NCBI RefSeq assembly: GCF_031599675.1
Contig: NZ_CP134223.1
Span: 1,178,001-1,242,000, forward strand
Length of the DNA stretch: 64,000 nt
Origin: Paenibacillus pedocola
Lineage (GTDB): Bacteria > Bacillota > Bacilli > Paenibacillales > Paenibacillaceae
Direction: 5' to 3'
The notes below the pieces were generated by a model that searched no databases, was not told the origin of the DNA, and saw only the letters and a list, made by a program, of their open reading frames with translations. Positions within the stretch are counted from its first letter, which is position 1. Each line of letters opens with the position of its first letter. A program made the translations under genes and the position numbers. Of this stretch, positions 1 through 9,639 are shown piece after piece.

Positions 1-765
1 CGTCTGCTGGACATCTATTGGCAGCTGATTGATCCGACTGACCGGGGCGGCCAGTTCATGGACCGGGGGAGTTCTTACCGGACGGCTATCTTCGTGCACA
101 GTGAAGAGCAGCGGGCCCAGGCGGAGGCGTCCAAAGCCGCGCTTCAGGCAGAGAAGCGGTTCAAGTCTCCGATTGTGACCGAAATCCTGCCCGCCGCACC
201 GTTTTATCCGGCTGAAGCGGAGCATCAGGACTACTATAAGACTCATCCGCTGGATTATAAGCTGTATCTGAAGGGCTCCGGCCGGGGGGATTTCACCGAA
301 CTACATTGGAACGGGCGTGAAGACAAGGAACGTCTGCGTTCCCGGCTGACCGCTCTGCAATACGAAGTGACCCAGCATAAAGGGACGGAGCCTGCGTACG
401 ACAATGCGTACTGGAACCATTTTCAAGACGGCATTTATACCGATGTGCTGAATGGTGATCCGCTGTTCAGCTCCCGGGACAAGTTCGATTCAGGTACCGG
501 CTGGCCCGCGTTCACCTCACCGCTCGAACCGGGGCTGGTCCGCAGGGAAGCGGACTACAGCGGCGGCGGGGTGCGGACATTGCTGCGGAGCAGGCTGAGC
601 GGTGCTTACCTAGGGCAGTTGTCCTATGACGGTCCGGAGCCTTCGAAGCTGCATTACCGGATTTATTCAGCCGCAATCCGCTTTGTTCCGAAGGGGGAGC
701 TTGCTGTAAACGGGCTGGAGCGCTACCTGGCACTGTTTGCGGATGATAAGCCGGTGGAGGCATAG
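1..765 (+). CDS. msrAB: Peptide methionine sulfoxide reductase MsrA/MsrB fusion, 5' end outside window
   Basis: The frame is open from the first base, so the N-terminus with the MsrA catalytic Cys lies upstream; about 254 residues are visible. The MsrA part shows [20 protein letters not shown] and HQDYY (visible residues 75-79). An MsrB domain follows from about residue 117 ([30 protein letters not shown]). MsrA and MsrB repair S- and R-methionine sulfoxide in the cytosol. The MsrB half looks catalytically dead: the family motif RYCINSA reads HYRIYSA, so the nucleophile Cys is Arg (codon 658-660), and the DSHLGHVF His region reads GAYLGQLS. The CxxC zinc pair is also absent, but many Bacillus MsrB lack that. 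The reading frame is intact, so this is residue loss rather than a frameshift. Confidence 0.9.
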   Translation, partial: RLLDIYWQLIDPTDRGGQFMDRGSSYRTAIFVHSEEQRAQAEASKAALQAEKRFKSPIVTEILPAAPFYPAEAEHQDYYKTHPLDYKLYLKGSGRGDFTELHWNGREDKERLRSRLTALQYEVTQHKGTEPAYDNAYWNHFQDGIYTDVLNGDPLFSSRDKFDSGTGWPAFTSPLEPGLVRREADYSGGGVRTLLRSRLSGAYLGQLSYDGPEPSKLHYRIYSAAIRFVPKGELAVNGLERYLALFADDKPVEA

Positions 766-857
766 CATCAGCCTGGACTGTCCGGCAGGCTTGCGAAATA
801 TTGTATAATAATATAAAAAGCGTTATTTTTGCGTTTGTACACTAAAGGAGTGACCCT

Positions 858-1949
858 ATGCATCTTGATCAGCAGAATGCAGGAGAACGGCTGAAAGTGA
901 TAGCCGATCAGCTGGCGGAGGATATCACTTCACGCCAGTATGAACAACAGCCTGACCTAGAGCAAAGATTCGGTCCTTCCGGAAGAGCAAGAACGAAGCA
1001 GGATTCCTTATATCATTTGCGGTATCTGGCCCAGAGTGTGGCGCTGGAGAGTCCGCTTCTGTTTATTAACTACGTTGCCTGGCTGAAAGTGCTGCTTGTG
1101 CAGTACAAGATTACGGCTGAGGATCTGCGGATTAATCTCAAGCTGATGAAAGAAGCGATAAGTGCCCGGGTAGAGCAGCCGGAAAGAGAGCTGATTCTAA
1201 GTTATCTGGACATGGGCCTTTATCATACACGCGGGGAGGAGAGCCTGCCTTCCTTTCTTCAGCCTCAAAAGCCCTATTTCCGGGAGGCGGACGAATATCT
1301 GAAGCTGCTTCTGGACGGAGAACGGCGTAAGGCTTCGGAGTTTGTACTGGACTTATATAAGGACGGCATACCGATCCACGATATTTATCTGCATATCTTT
1401 CAGGAAACCCAATATGAGATTGGACGGCTGTGGCAGATGGGGCGCATTACAGTAGCCCAGGAGCATTACTGCACAGCCTGTACCCAGAGCATTATCTCCC
1501 AGCTCTATCCGCAATGGATTCGGGCACAGAATGGCAAGAAAAGACTGGTTGCGGTTGGTGTGGGTGAAGAGCTTCATGAAATCGGACTGCGGATGCTGGC
1601 TGATTTCTTCGAAATGGAGGGCTGGAATACGTTCTATCTGGGCTCTAATATGCCCGTAGAGGGCCTGGTCCGTCATTTGAAGGAGCAGCCTGCCGAGCTG
1701 CTGGCAATTTCAATTACTATGACTTTTCATGTATCGGAGGTCATTCGCGTGATATCGTCCATCCGCAGCCATCGTGAGCTGGACAGCCTCCGCATTATGG
1801 TCGGCGGAATGCCGTTTAATATAGACACTGAACTATGGAAGAAGGTCGGCGCTGACGGCTATGCCCCGGACGCGAAGCTTGCACTGGAGGTGGCGGAACG
1901 GCTTGTTTCTGAAGAGGCCATACTGAAGGCGGGGTTTCCAAATGATTGA
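858..1949 (+). CDS. Cobalamin-binding sensor protein, CarH-like B12 domain
   Basis: A 363-residue soluble protein. An N-terminal region of about 130 residues that I do not recognise is followed by a helical B12-binding cap domain and a Rossmann-type B12-binding domain. The cap carries W-x9-EH (Trp192, Glu202-His203), the signature of CarH-type adenosylcobalamin photoreceptors. ELHEIG around His240 matches the [D/E]xHxxG motif for the lower cobalt ligand. The residue after Trp192 is Gln, whereas in Thermus CarH it is the His that ligates cobalt after photolysis, so the light chemistry may differ. There is no DNA-binding HTH. The stop codon overlaps the start of the histidine kinase by 8 bp, which suggests that this protein is the detached sensor of that kinase. 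The SD AAAGGAG lies just before ATG 858. Confidence 0.8.
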   Translation: MHLDQQNAGERLKVIADQLAEDITSRQYEQQPDLEQRFGPSGRARTKQDSLYHLRYLAQSVALESPLLFINYVAWLKVLLVQYKITAEDLRINLKLMKEAISARVEQPERELILSYLDMGLYHTRGEESLPSFLQPQKPYFREADEYLKLLLDGERRKASEFVLDLYKDGIPIHDIYLHIFQETQYEIGRLWQMGRITVAQEHYCTACTQSIISQLYPQWIRAQNGKKRLVAVGVGEELHEIGLRMLADFFEMEGWNTFYLGSNMPVEGLVRHLKEQPAELLAISITMTFHVSEVIRVISSIRSHRELDSLRIMVGGMPFNIDTELWKKVGADGYAPDAKLALEVAERLVSEEAILKAGFPND

Positions 1950-3627
1950 CCATGAGCAGGAAATCCGCAAACTGAGGGGGACCATCGAGAAGCTCTCGCA
2001 TCAGGTGATTGACGGCCAGCAGCGGGAAGAACAAATCTTAGCCGAATTTTCGGCGATGAACAATGAATTGATTACGATGCACCGTCGCCTTGCCAAGAAT
2101 AATGCCGAACTTAAGGAGCTGAAAGAAGAGGCGGAAGCGGCCAACCGGGCGAAAAGCCTGTTTCTGGCTACAGTCAGCCACGAAATCCGCACACCGATGA
2201 ACGGTATTCTGGGTATGACCGAACTGCTCGGGGCAGAGGGGATGGAGGAAGAACAGCAGAGTTATCTGCAGGTGATCCGTGATTCCGCGCAGTACCTGCT
2301 GCAGATGATCAATAATCTGCTCGATATCTCCAAAATTGAAGCCAGAAAAATGGAACTGAACAAGATATCCTTCAGCGTTCATGATCTGCTGGAGCATGCC
2401 TTCAAGCTGCTCTCTCCCGCTGCTGTAAAGCGCGGAAATACTTTGAAGTGGAAGATTGGAAGCGGTGTGGCGGATACGCTTGAGGGAGATTCCCCCAAAA
2501 TCCTTCAAGTGCTCATCAATCTGCTCGGCAATGCGGTGAAGTTCACGCAGAACGGGGAAGTAGAGCTGACAGTGAGTCTGGCCGGTGAGGATGAATTCTG
2601 TCAGAGGCTTTGCTTTGCAGTCCGGGATGAGGGTATCGGCATCTCACAGGAGGATCAGGCGGCTCTATTTCAGCCGTATTCGCAAATGAGCCGGGATGGG
2701 GAGAAGGCAGCAGAAGGTACCGGACTCGGCCTGTCGATTTGCAAGTCTATGGTAGAACTGATGGGCGGAACAATTAAGGTGGATAGTTCACCAGGACAGG
2801 GTTCCACCTTCCGCTTCGGGCTTGTGCTGGACAAACCGACAAGCCTGCCGGAGCCGCAGTCTCCCGCTGAAGCTGCATTGCCGGAGGGCCGATTCAGTAC
2901 GCAACCCGTACTGGTTGCGGAAGACAATGGGCTGAACCGCACACTGCTGCAGCAGCAGCTCAAGAGGCTGGGGATTACAGAGGTGCATCTGGTGGGCAGC
3001 GGCAGTGAGGCTGTAGAAGCCTGGCAGCAGCAGGAGTATGGGCTGATTCTGATGGACAGCAGGCTTCCGGGCATGAATGGCGACGAGGCGGTCCGTCTCA
3101 TCCGCCAGCTGGAATTATCCGGGGCAAGGCCGAGAATTCCCATCATTGGTGTGACCGGAGACGGGGCGGAAGAGAGCCGGTTGCAGTTCGTCCGGGCTGG
3201 CTTGGATGATTGGGCGGCGAAACCGCTGAGTCTGCAGAAGCTGCAGCAGCTTCTGGACAAATGGTTTGGCAGGGAGCCGTATATTCCCGTCCTTCAGCAA
3301 GACACGCTGACCGGCATCCGGGAGATGGACGGTGACGAAGAGCCGCAATTTCTCCGCATGCTGGTAGAGATTTTCAAAAGTGATACCCCCCTTCGGCTGG
3401 CGGCGCTGGATGCGGCGGCGTCGATGAGGAATCTTCCGGAGATGGCGGCGGTTGCCCACGGCCTGAAATCGGGCAGTCTGAGCATCGGTGCGCAGTATTT
3501 TTCCCATTTGTCCGCGTTGGTTGAACTGCATGCCAGAGCAGAGGAATATGACCTGGCCGTGCAGCAGCTGACTAAGCTTGGGCCTGCATACGAGGAAGCC
3601 TGCCGGGAGCTGGAAGGTCTGCTGTAG
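1942..3627 (+). CDS. Hybrid sensor histidine kinase with REC and HPt domains
   Basis: A 561-residue cytoplasmic kinase with no membrane segment. Order: coiled coil (about 1-70), HisKA with phospho-acceptor His80 in [10 protein letters not shown], HATPase with [10 protein letters not shown] and GTGLGLSI, a receiver domain with phospho-acceptor Asp372 in [10 protein letters not shown], and a C-terminal HPt domain with His506 in AHGLKSGS. All relay residues are present. It has no sensory domain of its own; the N-terminal coiled coil may dock the upstream B12 protein, with which it is translationally coupled (8-bp overlap). No response regulator with an output domain lies next to it, so the final phosphate receiver must be encoded elsewhere. 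A strong terminator follows. Confidence 0.92.
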   Translation: MIDHEQEIRKLRGTIEKLSHQVIDGQQREEQILAEFSAMNNELITMHRRLAKNNAELKELKEEAEAANRAKSLFLATVSHEIRTPMNGILGMTELLGAEGMEEEQQSYLQVIRDSAQYLLQMINNLLDISKIEARKMELNKISFSVHDLLEHAFKLLSPAAVKRGNTLKWKIGSGVADTLEGDSPKILQVLINLLGNAVKFTQNGEVELTVSLAGEDEFCQRLCFAVRDEGIGISQEDQAALFQPYSQMSRDGEKAAEGTGLGLSICKSMVELMGGTIKVDSSPGQGSTFRFGLVLDKPTSLPEPQSPAEAALPEGRFSTQPVLVAEDNGLNRTLLQQQLKRLGITEVHLVGSGSEAVEAWQQQEYGLILMDSRLPGMNGDEAVRLIRQLELSGARPRIPIIGVTGDGAEESRLQFVRAGLDDWAAKPLSLQKLQQLLDKWFGREPYIPVLQQDTLTGIREMDGDEEPQFLRMLVEIFKSDTPLRLAALDAAASMRNLPEMAAVAHGLKSGSLSIGAQYFSHLSALVELHARAEEYDLAVQQLTKLGPAYEEACRELEGLL

Positions 3628-3640
3628 ATAAAGGAATGTT

Positions 3641-3682
3641 AGACCGGTATGCCCATTTTTCGGGGGCTGCCGGTCTTTTTTT
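3641..3682 (+). terminator. Rho-independent terminator after the histidine kinase
   Basis: AGACCGG pairs with CCGGTCT, with an inner GCCC/GGGC helix, followed by a run of seven T. It closes the B12-sensor/kinase operon. Confidence 0.85.
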
Positions 3683-3785
3683 AGGCGCATGATCATATCA
3701 AGGCAGTAGAGACATATTATATAACGTGATCGCATACTGTATTGCTGCTTTTCTCTGACAATGTCATATAAGGTCACATTTACGA

Positions 3786-3814
3786 TTGACAAATGCTGGA
3801 GCCAGGTATATATT
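3786..3814 (+). promoter_or_regulatory. Sigma-A promoter of the hut operon
   Basis: TTGACA (3786-3791), a 17-bp spacer and TATATT (3809-3814) form a near-consensus sigma-A promoter. The predicted start near 3821 gives a leader of about 138 nt before hutP. Confidence 0.75.
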
Positions 3815-3829
3815 CTTCTCAGCGATATA

Positions 3830-3882
3830 TAGTGATTAGTCAACAGAATGTAGCTGAGAATCAGGAGACAGACGTTTCCTAG
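3830..3882 (+). promoter_or_regulatory. UAG-rich hutP leader, possible HutP contact
   Basis: UAG triplets occur at 3830, 3837, 3851 and 3880. The first two are spaced by UGAU, exactly as in the first pair of the UAG cluster before hutH (4468-4477). HutP of Bacillus binds UAG triplets, so this may be a second contact site. I see no convincing terminator here, so the role is an inference. Confidence 0.35.
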
Positions 3883-3958
3883 TTTCGGGTGCATTTTTTT
3901 TATGAATCAAGAACCAGAACATACCAATCAATGCCAAAGAATCGAGGAGAATTTCTGC

Positions 3959-4420
3959 ATGGGGGAAACATCCGCTTCATCTTTTCCGATCGGGAAGTTA
4001 GCTATACTGCTTGCGGTTCTTCAGGAGCATGAATGGAAAAAGGTTATTGAGCAGGAGCTGGCTTCGCAGGACTTCCGCTATACGATCGGGCGGGTCGGGG
4101 CTATGGATATGATTAAAGTGATCGCAGCCATCGAAACAGCAGCCAAAAGCAATCACATTATCGATCCGGGTTCCTACCGGGAGGTGCATTCGCTGTATCA
4201 TGCCATCATTGAGGCGATTCAAAGCATTGGCCGCGGCATCGTTCAGTTCGGCGATATTCTGCGCACGGTAGGGCTGACTTTTGCCATTGTAAGAGGGAAG
4301 ATGTCGGGTGCTGTGGAGCATGAAGGGGAATGGATCGCGGTATGTGCCTACGGGACGATTGGTGCTCCGAAAAAGGGATTTGAGCATGAGGCCATCGGGT
4401 TTGGTTTTAATCATATTTAG
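3959..4420 (+). CDS. hutP: Hut operon antiterminator HutP
   Basis: A 153-residue RNA-binding antiterminator. With L-histidine and Mg2+, HutP of Bacillus subtilis binds UAG repeats and prevents termination before hutH. Conserved blocks: GRVGAMDMIKVIAAIETA, SLYHAIIEAI, RGIVQFGDILRTVGLTFA and the C-terminal AYGTIGAPKKGFEHE ending in FNHI. An upstream ATG at 3902 is in frame but has no SD. ATG 3959 has GAGGAG at 3944-3949 and gives a length close to the B. subtilis protein, so 3959 is preferred. It is the first gene of the operon, directly before the conditional terminator and hutH. Confidence 0.93.
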   Translation: MGETSASSFPIGKLAILLAVLQEHEWKKVIEQELASQDFRYTIGRVGAMDMIKVIAAIETAAKSNHIIDPGSYREVHSLYHAIIEAIQSIGRGIVQFGDILRTVGLTFAIVRGKMSGAVEHEGEWIAVCAYGTIGAPKKGFEHEAIGFGFNHI

Positions 4421-4467
4421 CAGGTGGATTGCTGAAGAAGTCACCTTAACATGATCAAGCCGTAATT

Positions 4468-4520
4468 TAGTGATTAGTAATATAGAAGCCGGTACCTCTT
4501 ATTAGGGTATGGGCTTTTTC
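4468..4520 (+). promoter_or_regulatory. HutP-responsive UAG cluster and conditional terminator before hutH
   Basis: UAG triplets at 4468, 4475 and 4483 are spaced by 4 and 5 nt and abut a terminator hairpin: AAGCC (4486-4490) with GGCTT (4512-4516) and an inner TACC/GGTA helix, then five T. A fourth UAG lies in the hairpin at 4503. HutP is known to bind UAG-N4-UAG-N4-UAG and destabilise such a terminator. Histidine therefore probably controls read-through from hutP into hutH. Confidence 0.8.
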
Positions 4521-4546
4521 TATTACTCAAAAAGCAGGTGAGGCTC

Positions 4547-6100
4547 ATGTTAGAAATAGCTAATCATACAGTGTTTATATACGGTAATTCTTTAACCATG
4601 GAGGAAGTCGTCAAAGTAGCCCGATATCACCACCATGTGGAGCTTAGTGAAGAGAGCTGCCGGAAAGTGGAGCATACCCGTAACTATGTGGAGAAGCTGC
4701 TGCGGGAGAAAAAAGTGGTGTACGGCCTGACCACAGGCTTTGGCAAATTCAGCGATACGTATATCTCTCCGGAGGATACGAAGACGCTGCAGCTTAACCT
4801 GATCCGCAGCCACAGCTGCGGGATCGGGGCGCCTTTTCCGGAGGAGACCGTCCGGGCCATCCTGCTGCTGCGGATTAATGCGCTGGCCCTCGGCTACTCC
4901 GGCATTCGCCTGGAGGTCCTCCGGCTGATGATTGAACTGCTTAACAGGGGCGTTGTGCCGGTGATCCCGGAAAAAGGCTCCCTGGGTGCAAGCGGGGACC
5001 TGGCTCCGTTATCGCATATGGTGCTCGTCCTGATTGGTGAAGGTGAGGCCTATTACCGGGGAGTGCGGCTGCCGGGGGCAGAGGCACTGGCTAAGGCAGG
5101 ACTCACACCGATTGTACTGGAGGCCAAAGAAGGCCTGGCACTGATTAACGGAACGCAGGTCATGACGGCGGTCGGCACACTGGCCTGCTGGGATGCGCTG
5201 AAGCTGGCGGACTGGGCGGACTGTGCGGCGGCATTGACCTGCGAGGCGCTGCTGGCGGTACGGGATGCTTTTGATCCGGCGACGCATGCCGTCCGGCCGC
5301 ATAAGGGCCAGCAGCAGGCAGCCGGCAACATCCGGAATTTGACGGCCGGCAGCACCCTGATGACGAACCAGGGGGAGAAGCGGGTACAGGATGCCTATTC
5401 GCTGCGCTGCGCGCCGCAGGTTCACGGGGCGAGCAGGGACGCGCTGGCTTATATCGCGGAGAGGCTGAATATCGAGATGAATTCGGCTACGGACAATCCG
5501 CTGATTTTTGCTGATGAAGAGCGGGTAATCTCCGGCGGGAACTTCCACGGCCAGCCGATTGCACTGCCAATGGACCATCTGTCGGTTTGCGCGGCAGAGC
5601 TGGCTGATATTGCCGAGCGGAGGATTGAACGGCTGGTTAACCCGCATCTGAACGAGGGACTACCCCCGTTCTTGACGAATAACGGCGGACTGCAATCCGG
5701 ATTCATGATCGCACAGTATGCTGCAGCCGCTGTCGTCTCGGAGAACAAATCGCTGGCTCATCCGGCCAGTGTGGACTCCATTCCGTCCTCGGGCAATCAA
5801 GAGGATCATGTCAGCATGGGGACGATCGGCGCGCGCAAAGCAGGGCAAATCGTCGACAACACCTATGCCGTACTGGCCATTGAGCTGCTCTGCGCGGCGC
5901 AGGCCATCGACTTCCGAGGGGCGCAGCGGCTCGGCAAAGGCACAAAATGGCTGTACGACCGCCTCCGCGAGCAGGTGGCTGCGGTGAAGGAAGACCGCGT
6001 GCTCTCCGGCGATTTTGCCGCCATCGCGGAGTGGATGAAGGAGCCCGGCGTGCTGGACGGGTTATTGGCCCAGGTGCCGTTTAGCACCTGTATGAAGTGA
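4547..6100 (+). CDS. hutH: Histidine ammonia-lyase
   Basis: A 517-residue cytosolic enzyme of the aromatic amino acid lyase family; it converts L-histidine to urocanate and ammonia, the first step of histidine catabolism. The Ala-Ser-Gly triad that cyclises to the MIO electrophile is present in GSLGASGDLAPLSH (Ala148-Gly150). Other family blocks are YGLTTGFGKFSD, NGTQVMTA, QEDHVSMG and ATDNPL. A GTG at 4538 is in frame, but ATG 4547 follows AGGTGAGG (4536-4543) at a suitable distance and is preferred. The length is normal. It is separated from hutU by 581 bp of repeats, which is unusual inside a hut operon. Confidence 0.96.
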   Translation: MLEIANHTVFIYGNSLTMEEVVKVARYHHHVELSEESCRKVEHTRNYVEKLLREKKVVYGLTTGFGKFSDTYISPEDTKTLQLNLIRSHSCGIGAPFPEETVRAILLLRINALALGYSGIRLEVLRLMIELLNRGVVPVIPEKGSLGASGDLAPLSHMVLVLIGEGEAYYRGVRLPGAEALAKAGLTPIVLEAKEGLALINGTQVMTAVGTLACWDALKLADWADCAAALTCEALLAVRDAFDPATHAVRPHKGQQQAAGNIRNLTAGSTLMTNQGEKRVQDAYSLRCAPQVHGASRDALAYIAERLNIEMNSATDNPLIFADEERVISGGNFHGQPIALPMDHLSVCAAELADIAERRIERLVNPHLNEGLPPFLTNNGGLQSGFMIAQYAAAAVVSENKSLAHPASVDSIPSSGNQEDHVSMGTIGARKAGQIVDNTYAVLAIELLCAAQAIDFRGAQRLGKGTKWLYDRLREQVAAVKEDRVLSGDFAAIAEWMKEPGVLDGLLAQVPFSTCMK

Positions 6101-6214
6101 ATGGAGCAGATGCAAAAAACGATGAGCTCCAAGCCCCCCAGGGCAAGCGAGGCAAGCGTGCAAATTACGCAGGGGAGAATTGGAGCAGTAGGAGCGGTAT
6201 CGTTCCGCCTGCAA

Positions 6215-6315
6215 GCTTTCCGAAGGAAAGCTCGTCTCAGAAGCATGAGCGTTCTACTGATTTTTGCTGAAGGAAAGCTCATTTCAGTAGCATGAGCGTT
6301 CTACTGATTTTTGCC
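6215..6315. repeat. Palindrome followed by two 47-bp direct repeats
   Basis: AGCTTTCC-GAA-GGAAAGCT (6215-6233) runs into two 47-bp units starting at 6222 and 6269. Each begins GAAGGAAAGCTC and ends GTTCTACTGATTTTTGC; they differ at a few positions in the middle. Confidence 0.8.
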
Positions 6316-6459
6316 GAAAATGTATTCTTCTCCGTATCCCTCTGGAGGAAGGCGAAGTAATGGGATTTTCTCCACCTAAATTCCTCCGGGTGAAACGGAG
6401 ACGGTTCCTAGTGGGAATTTCTCCCGTTAATTCTCCCCTTTGGCTCAAATTCAGCGTTT

Positions 6460-6541
6460 TTCGGGAATTTAGCTGGAGCTTTTCCGTCTAAATTCCGATT
6501 TCCGCCGAAAAAGAAAGAATTAGCGGGAGCTTTTCCAGCTA
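6460..6541. repeat. Pair of related palindromic (REP-like) units
   Basis: Two hairpin-forming units share the core AGCkGGAGCTTTTCC. The first is bounded by GGAATTTAG and CTAAATTCC (about 6461-6495). The second is bounded by TTAGC and GCTAA (about 6519-6541). They resemble interspersed palindromes; other copies would have to be sought elsewhere in the genome. Confidence 0.65.
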
Positions 6542-6622
6542 AACTTATCGATTGAATTGACCACACGTCACGTCTCATGTTGGAAGTTAGCAAAAGCACG
6601 AATGGAACTAAATGAATTGGAC

Positions 6623-6651
6623 TTGAAAGTAAACAGCAGTTTTGGCAGAAT
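6623..6651 (+). promoter_or_regulatory. Possible sigma-A promoter for hutU
   Basis: TTGAAA (6623-6628), a 17-bp spacer and CAGAAT (6646-6651, four of six consensus bases). If real, hutU and the downstream genes are partly independent of the HutP terminator. Confidence 0.35.
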
Positions 6652-6681
6652 ACCGCCTATTTTGAAGGGAGATCAGCCCAT

Positions 6682-8343
6682 ATGAGCCATAACGAGGAGA
6701 GAGTCTGCCGCGCGCCGAGAGGCAGCAAGCTGAATACCAAGGGCTGGGTGCAGGAAGCCGCGCTGCGCATGCTGATGAATAATCTGGATCCCGAGGTGGC
6801 GGAGCATCCCGGGCAGCTGGTTGTCTATGGCGGCATTGGCAAAGCAGCCCGCAACTGGGCTAGCTATGACGCTATCGTCCAGTCGTTGACCACTCTTGCG
6901 AACGATGAAACGCTGCTGATTCAATCCGGCAAACCGGTGGCCGTGTTCCGTACCCATCCGGATGCCCCGCGTATTCTGCTGGCGAATTCCAATCTGGTTC
7001 CGGCCTGGGCCAACTGGGACACCTTTCACGAGCTGGATCAAAAAGGGCTGGCCATGTACGGGCAGATGACGGCCGGCAGCTGGATTTACATCGGCACGCA
7101 GGGAATTGTACAGGGGACCTATGAGACATTCGCGGAGTGTGCCAGACAGCATTTCGGCGGCACCCTGAAAGGGACGATCACCCTCAGCGCTGGCCTTGGC
7201 GGAATGGGGGGCGCCCAGCCGCTGGCCGTAACGATGAATGATGGAGTATTCATTGGGATGGATGTGGACCGGACCCGGATCGAGAAGCGTATCCAGTCCA
7301 AGTACTGTGATGTTCTAATAGAGACGATGGAAGAAGCGCTGTTCATGGCAGAAGCCGCCAGAAGCGCGGGGCGTCCGCTGTCCATTGGCCTCTTGGGCAA
7401 TGCAGCAGAGCTGCTGCCGCAGATGATCGCGCACGGGTTCGTTCCGGACATTCTCACCGACCAGACGTCGGCCCATGATCCGCTGAACGGATATGTGCCT
7501 GCCGGGTTCACTATCGAGACAGGAAGGCAGCTCCGGCTGGAGAACCCGCAGGAATACATTGTGCTGGCGAAAAAGAGCATCGCCCGGCATGTCGAAGCGA
7601 TGCTTGAACTGCAGAGCAAGGGAGCCGTCACCTTCGATTACGGCAACAACATCCGCCAGGTGGCTTATGATCAGGGCGTCAGTCAGGCGTTTAATTTCCC
7701 CGGCTTTGTTCCCGCCTATATCCGCCCGCAATTCTGCGAGGGGAAAGGGCCGTTCCGCTGGGTAGCCCTGTCAGGTGATCCTGAAGACATCTACAAGACC
7801 GATGCCGCGATCATGCAGGCTTTCCCGGATAATGCAGGGCTGCAGAGATGGATTACTCTGGCCCGGGAGAAAATTGCCTTCCAGGGTCTGCCCGCCAGGA
7901 TCTGCTGGCTCGGTTATGGCGAACGGGCCAAATTCGGCCGGATTATCAATGATATGGTAGCCTCCGGGGAGTTATCCGCGCCGGTTGTGATCGGCCGTGA
8001 TCATCTCGACGCCGGATCGGTGGCATCACCGAACCGGGAGACCGAAGCTATGCTGGACGGCAGTGACGCCATCTCCGATTGGCCGCTCCTGAATGCGATG
8101 GTCAATACGGCTGCCGGGGCCAGCTGGGTCTCCCTTCACCACGGCGGAGGCGTGGGAATGGGATATTCCCAGCACGCGGGAATGGTTGTGGTAGCGGACG
8201 GCACGAAGGAAGCGGAAGCAAGGCTTGCGCGGGTGCTGACGACAGACCCCGGCATGGGGGTCGTCCGCCATGCGGATGCGGGATATCCGCTGGCCGTGGA
8301 GACAGCCCGGGCCCAGGGGATCCGTATGCCCATGCTGGACTGA
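6682..8343 (+). CDS. hutU: Urocanate hydratase
   Basis: A 553-residue cytosolic NAD+-dependent hydratase; it converts urocanate to 4-imidazolone-5-propionate, step two of histidine breakdown. Family landmarks are [47 protein letters not shown], the dinucleotide-binding [23 protein letters not shown] and the C-terminal [15 protein letters not shown]. The length is typical. The SD AGGGAGA (6665-6671) precedes ATG 6682. It is followed after 18 bp by hutI. Confidence 0.96.
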   Translation: MSHNEERVCRAPRGSKLNTKGWVQEAALRMLMNNLDPEVAEHPGQLVVYGGIGKAARNWASYDAIVQSLTTLANDETLLIQSGKPVAVFRTHPDAPRILLANSNLVPAWANWDTFHELDQKGLAMYGQMTAGSWIYIGTQGIVQGTYETFAECARQHFGGTLKGTITLSAGLGGMGGAQPLAVTMNDGVFIGMDVDRTRIEKRIQSKYCDVLIETMEEALFMAEAARSAGRPLSIGLLGNAAELLPQMIAHGFVPDILTDQTSAHDPLNGYVPAGFTIETGRQLRLENPQEYIVLAKKSIARHVEAMLELQSKGAVTFDYGNNIRQVAYDQGVSQAFNFPGFVPAYIRPQFCEGKGPFRWVALSGDPEDIYKTDAAIMQAFPDNAGLQRWITLAREKIAFQGLPARICWLGYGERAKFGRIINDMVASGELSAPVVIGRDHLDAGSVASPNRETEAMLDGSDAISDWPLLNAMVNTAAGASWVSLHHGGGVGMGYSQHAGMVVVADGTKEAEARLARVLTTDPGMGVVRHADAGYPLAVETARAQGIRMPMLD

Positions 8344-8361
8344 GGGGAAAGGAGCAGCTAT

Positions 8362-9639
8362 ATGATCCATATTCATGGCGCAGCCCAGATTGCTACGCTG
8401 GGCGGAGCCAGCACGAAGCCGAAGACGGGCAAGGAGATGGAAGAGCTTGGACTGATCGAGGACGGCGGGATTGTAATCGAGGACGGGATTTTTGTGTTCG
8501 TGGGCAGCAGCGGGGAGGCCAGCCGTTATGTTGAGGAGCACTCTGGAGATAAGCCGGTTACGGTGCTGTCTGCAGCCGGGAAGACGGTTACTCCGGGGCT
8601 CATTGACCCGCATACCCATATCGTATTTGCCGGGTCACGGGAATTTGAGCTGAATCTGCGGCTTCAGGGCGCTAAATATTTGGATATTTTGCAGGCCGGG
8701 GGCGGAATTCTATATACCACGGAGCGCACCCGTGAAGCCACGGAGGAGCAGCTGATGGCCGAGACCATGCAGCGGCTGGACCGCTTCCTCGCCCATGGGG
8801 TCACGACAATCGAAGCGAAGAGCGGATATGGACTGCGGCTCGCCGATGAATTGAAGCAATTGCGGGTAGCGCGCAGGCTGGACGCTGCACATCCGGTGGA
8901 GCTGGTATCGACGTTTATGGGCGCACATGCCGTTCCGGCGGAGTATAAGGGGGATGCGGACGCTTTTGTCCGGACGGTGACCCGGGAAATGATCCCGGCG
9001 GTGGCCCGTGAAGGCCTGGCGGAGTTCTGTGACGTGTTCTGTGAGGAAGGGGTTTTTACCGTGGAGCAGTCCCGGGACATTCTGGAAGCAGGCAAAAGAT
9101 GGGGGCTGAAGCCGAAAATCCACGCCGATGAGCTAGTGTCCTGCGGCGGGGCAGAGCTGGCCGCCGAACTTGGCGCCGTCTCGGCCGACCATCTGCTCTA
9201 TGCCTCCAAGGAAGGGATCCGGCAGATGGCGCAGCAGGGGGTGATCGCCGTTCTGCTGCCGGGCACAGCCTTTTTCCTGATGGCTCCTCCGGCTGATGCG
9301 CGGGCGATGATTACTGCCGGTGTGCCTGTCGCGTTGTCGACCGACCGCAATCCCGGGTCCTCGCCGACGGAATCACTGCCTTTTATCATGAATCTGGCCT
9401 GCTTAACGATGCGGATGACCCCGGCCGAGGTACTGACCGCCTGTACGATCAATGCTGCTCATGCGATTGGCCGCGCAGCATCCATCGGCAGCATTGAAGT
9501 CGGGAAACAGGCCGATCTGGTAATGTTCGATGCGCCTAATTATCTCTATCTGCAGTACCACTATGCTGTGAATCTGACGGATACGGTGCTCAAAAAGGGA
9601 GAGGTTGTGATCCGGGATGGAAAGAGGGTGCTTGCATGA
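8362..9639 (+). CDS. hutI: Imidazolonepropionase
   Basis: A 425-residue amidohydrolase that opens 4-imidazolone-5-propionate to N-formimino-L-glutamate, step three. Metal-binding and catalytic landmarks are TPGLIDPHTHIVFAG, GAHAVPAEYK, KIHADELVSCGGAELA, DHLLYAS and STDRNPGSSP. The length is normal for HutI. AAAGGAG precedes ATG 8362. Its stop codon overlaps the ATG of the M20 hydrolase (ATGA), which indicates coupled translation and a shared pathway. Confidence 0.96.
   Translation: MIHIHGAAQIATLGGASTKPKTGKEMEELGLIEDGGIVIEDGIFVFVGSSGEASRYVEEHSGDKPVTVLSAAGKTVTPGLIDPHTHIVFAGSREFELNLRLQGAKYLDILQAGGGILYTTERTREATEEQLMAETMQRLDRFLAHGVTTIEAKSGYGLRLADELKQLRVARRLDAAHPVELVSTFMGAHAVPAEYKGDADAFVRTVTREMIPAVAREGLAEFCDVFCEEGVFTVEQSRDILEAGKRWGLKPKIHADELVSCGGAELAAELGAVSADHLLYASKEGIRQMAQQGVIAVLLPGTAFFLMAPPADARAMITAGVPVALSTDRNPGSSPTESLPFIMNLACLTMRMTPAEVLTACTINAAHAIGRAASIGSIEVGKQADLVMFDAPNYLYLQYHYAVNLTDTVLKKGEVVIRDGKRVLA

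Larger units (their letters stand above)
6101..6681. other. 581-bp repeat-rich spacer between hutH and hutU
   Basis: I see no credible gene here; the short frame starting at 6101 covers repeats and lacks an SD. The spacer holds a tandem 47-bp repeat, a pair of related palindromes and a possible promoter, which are listed separately. No strong terminator is visible, so read-through from hutH is possible. Confidence 0.6.

Noticed and set aside
6101..6295. Small frame after hutH
   Set aside because: It covers the palindrome and 47-bp repeats and lacks an SD.
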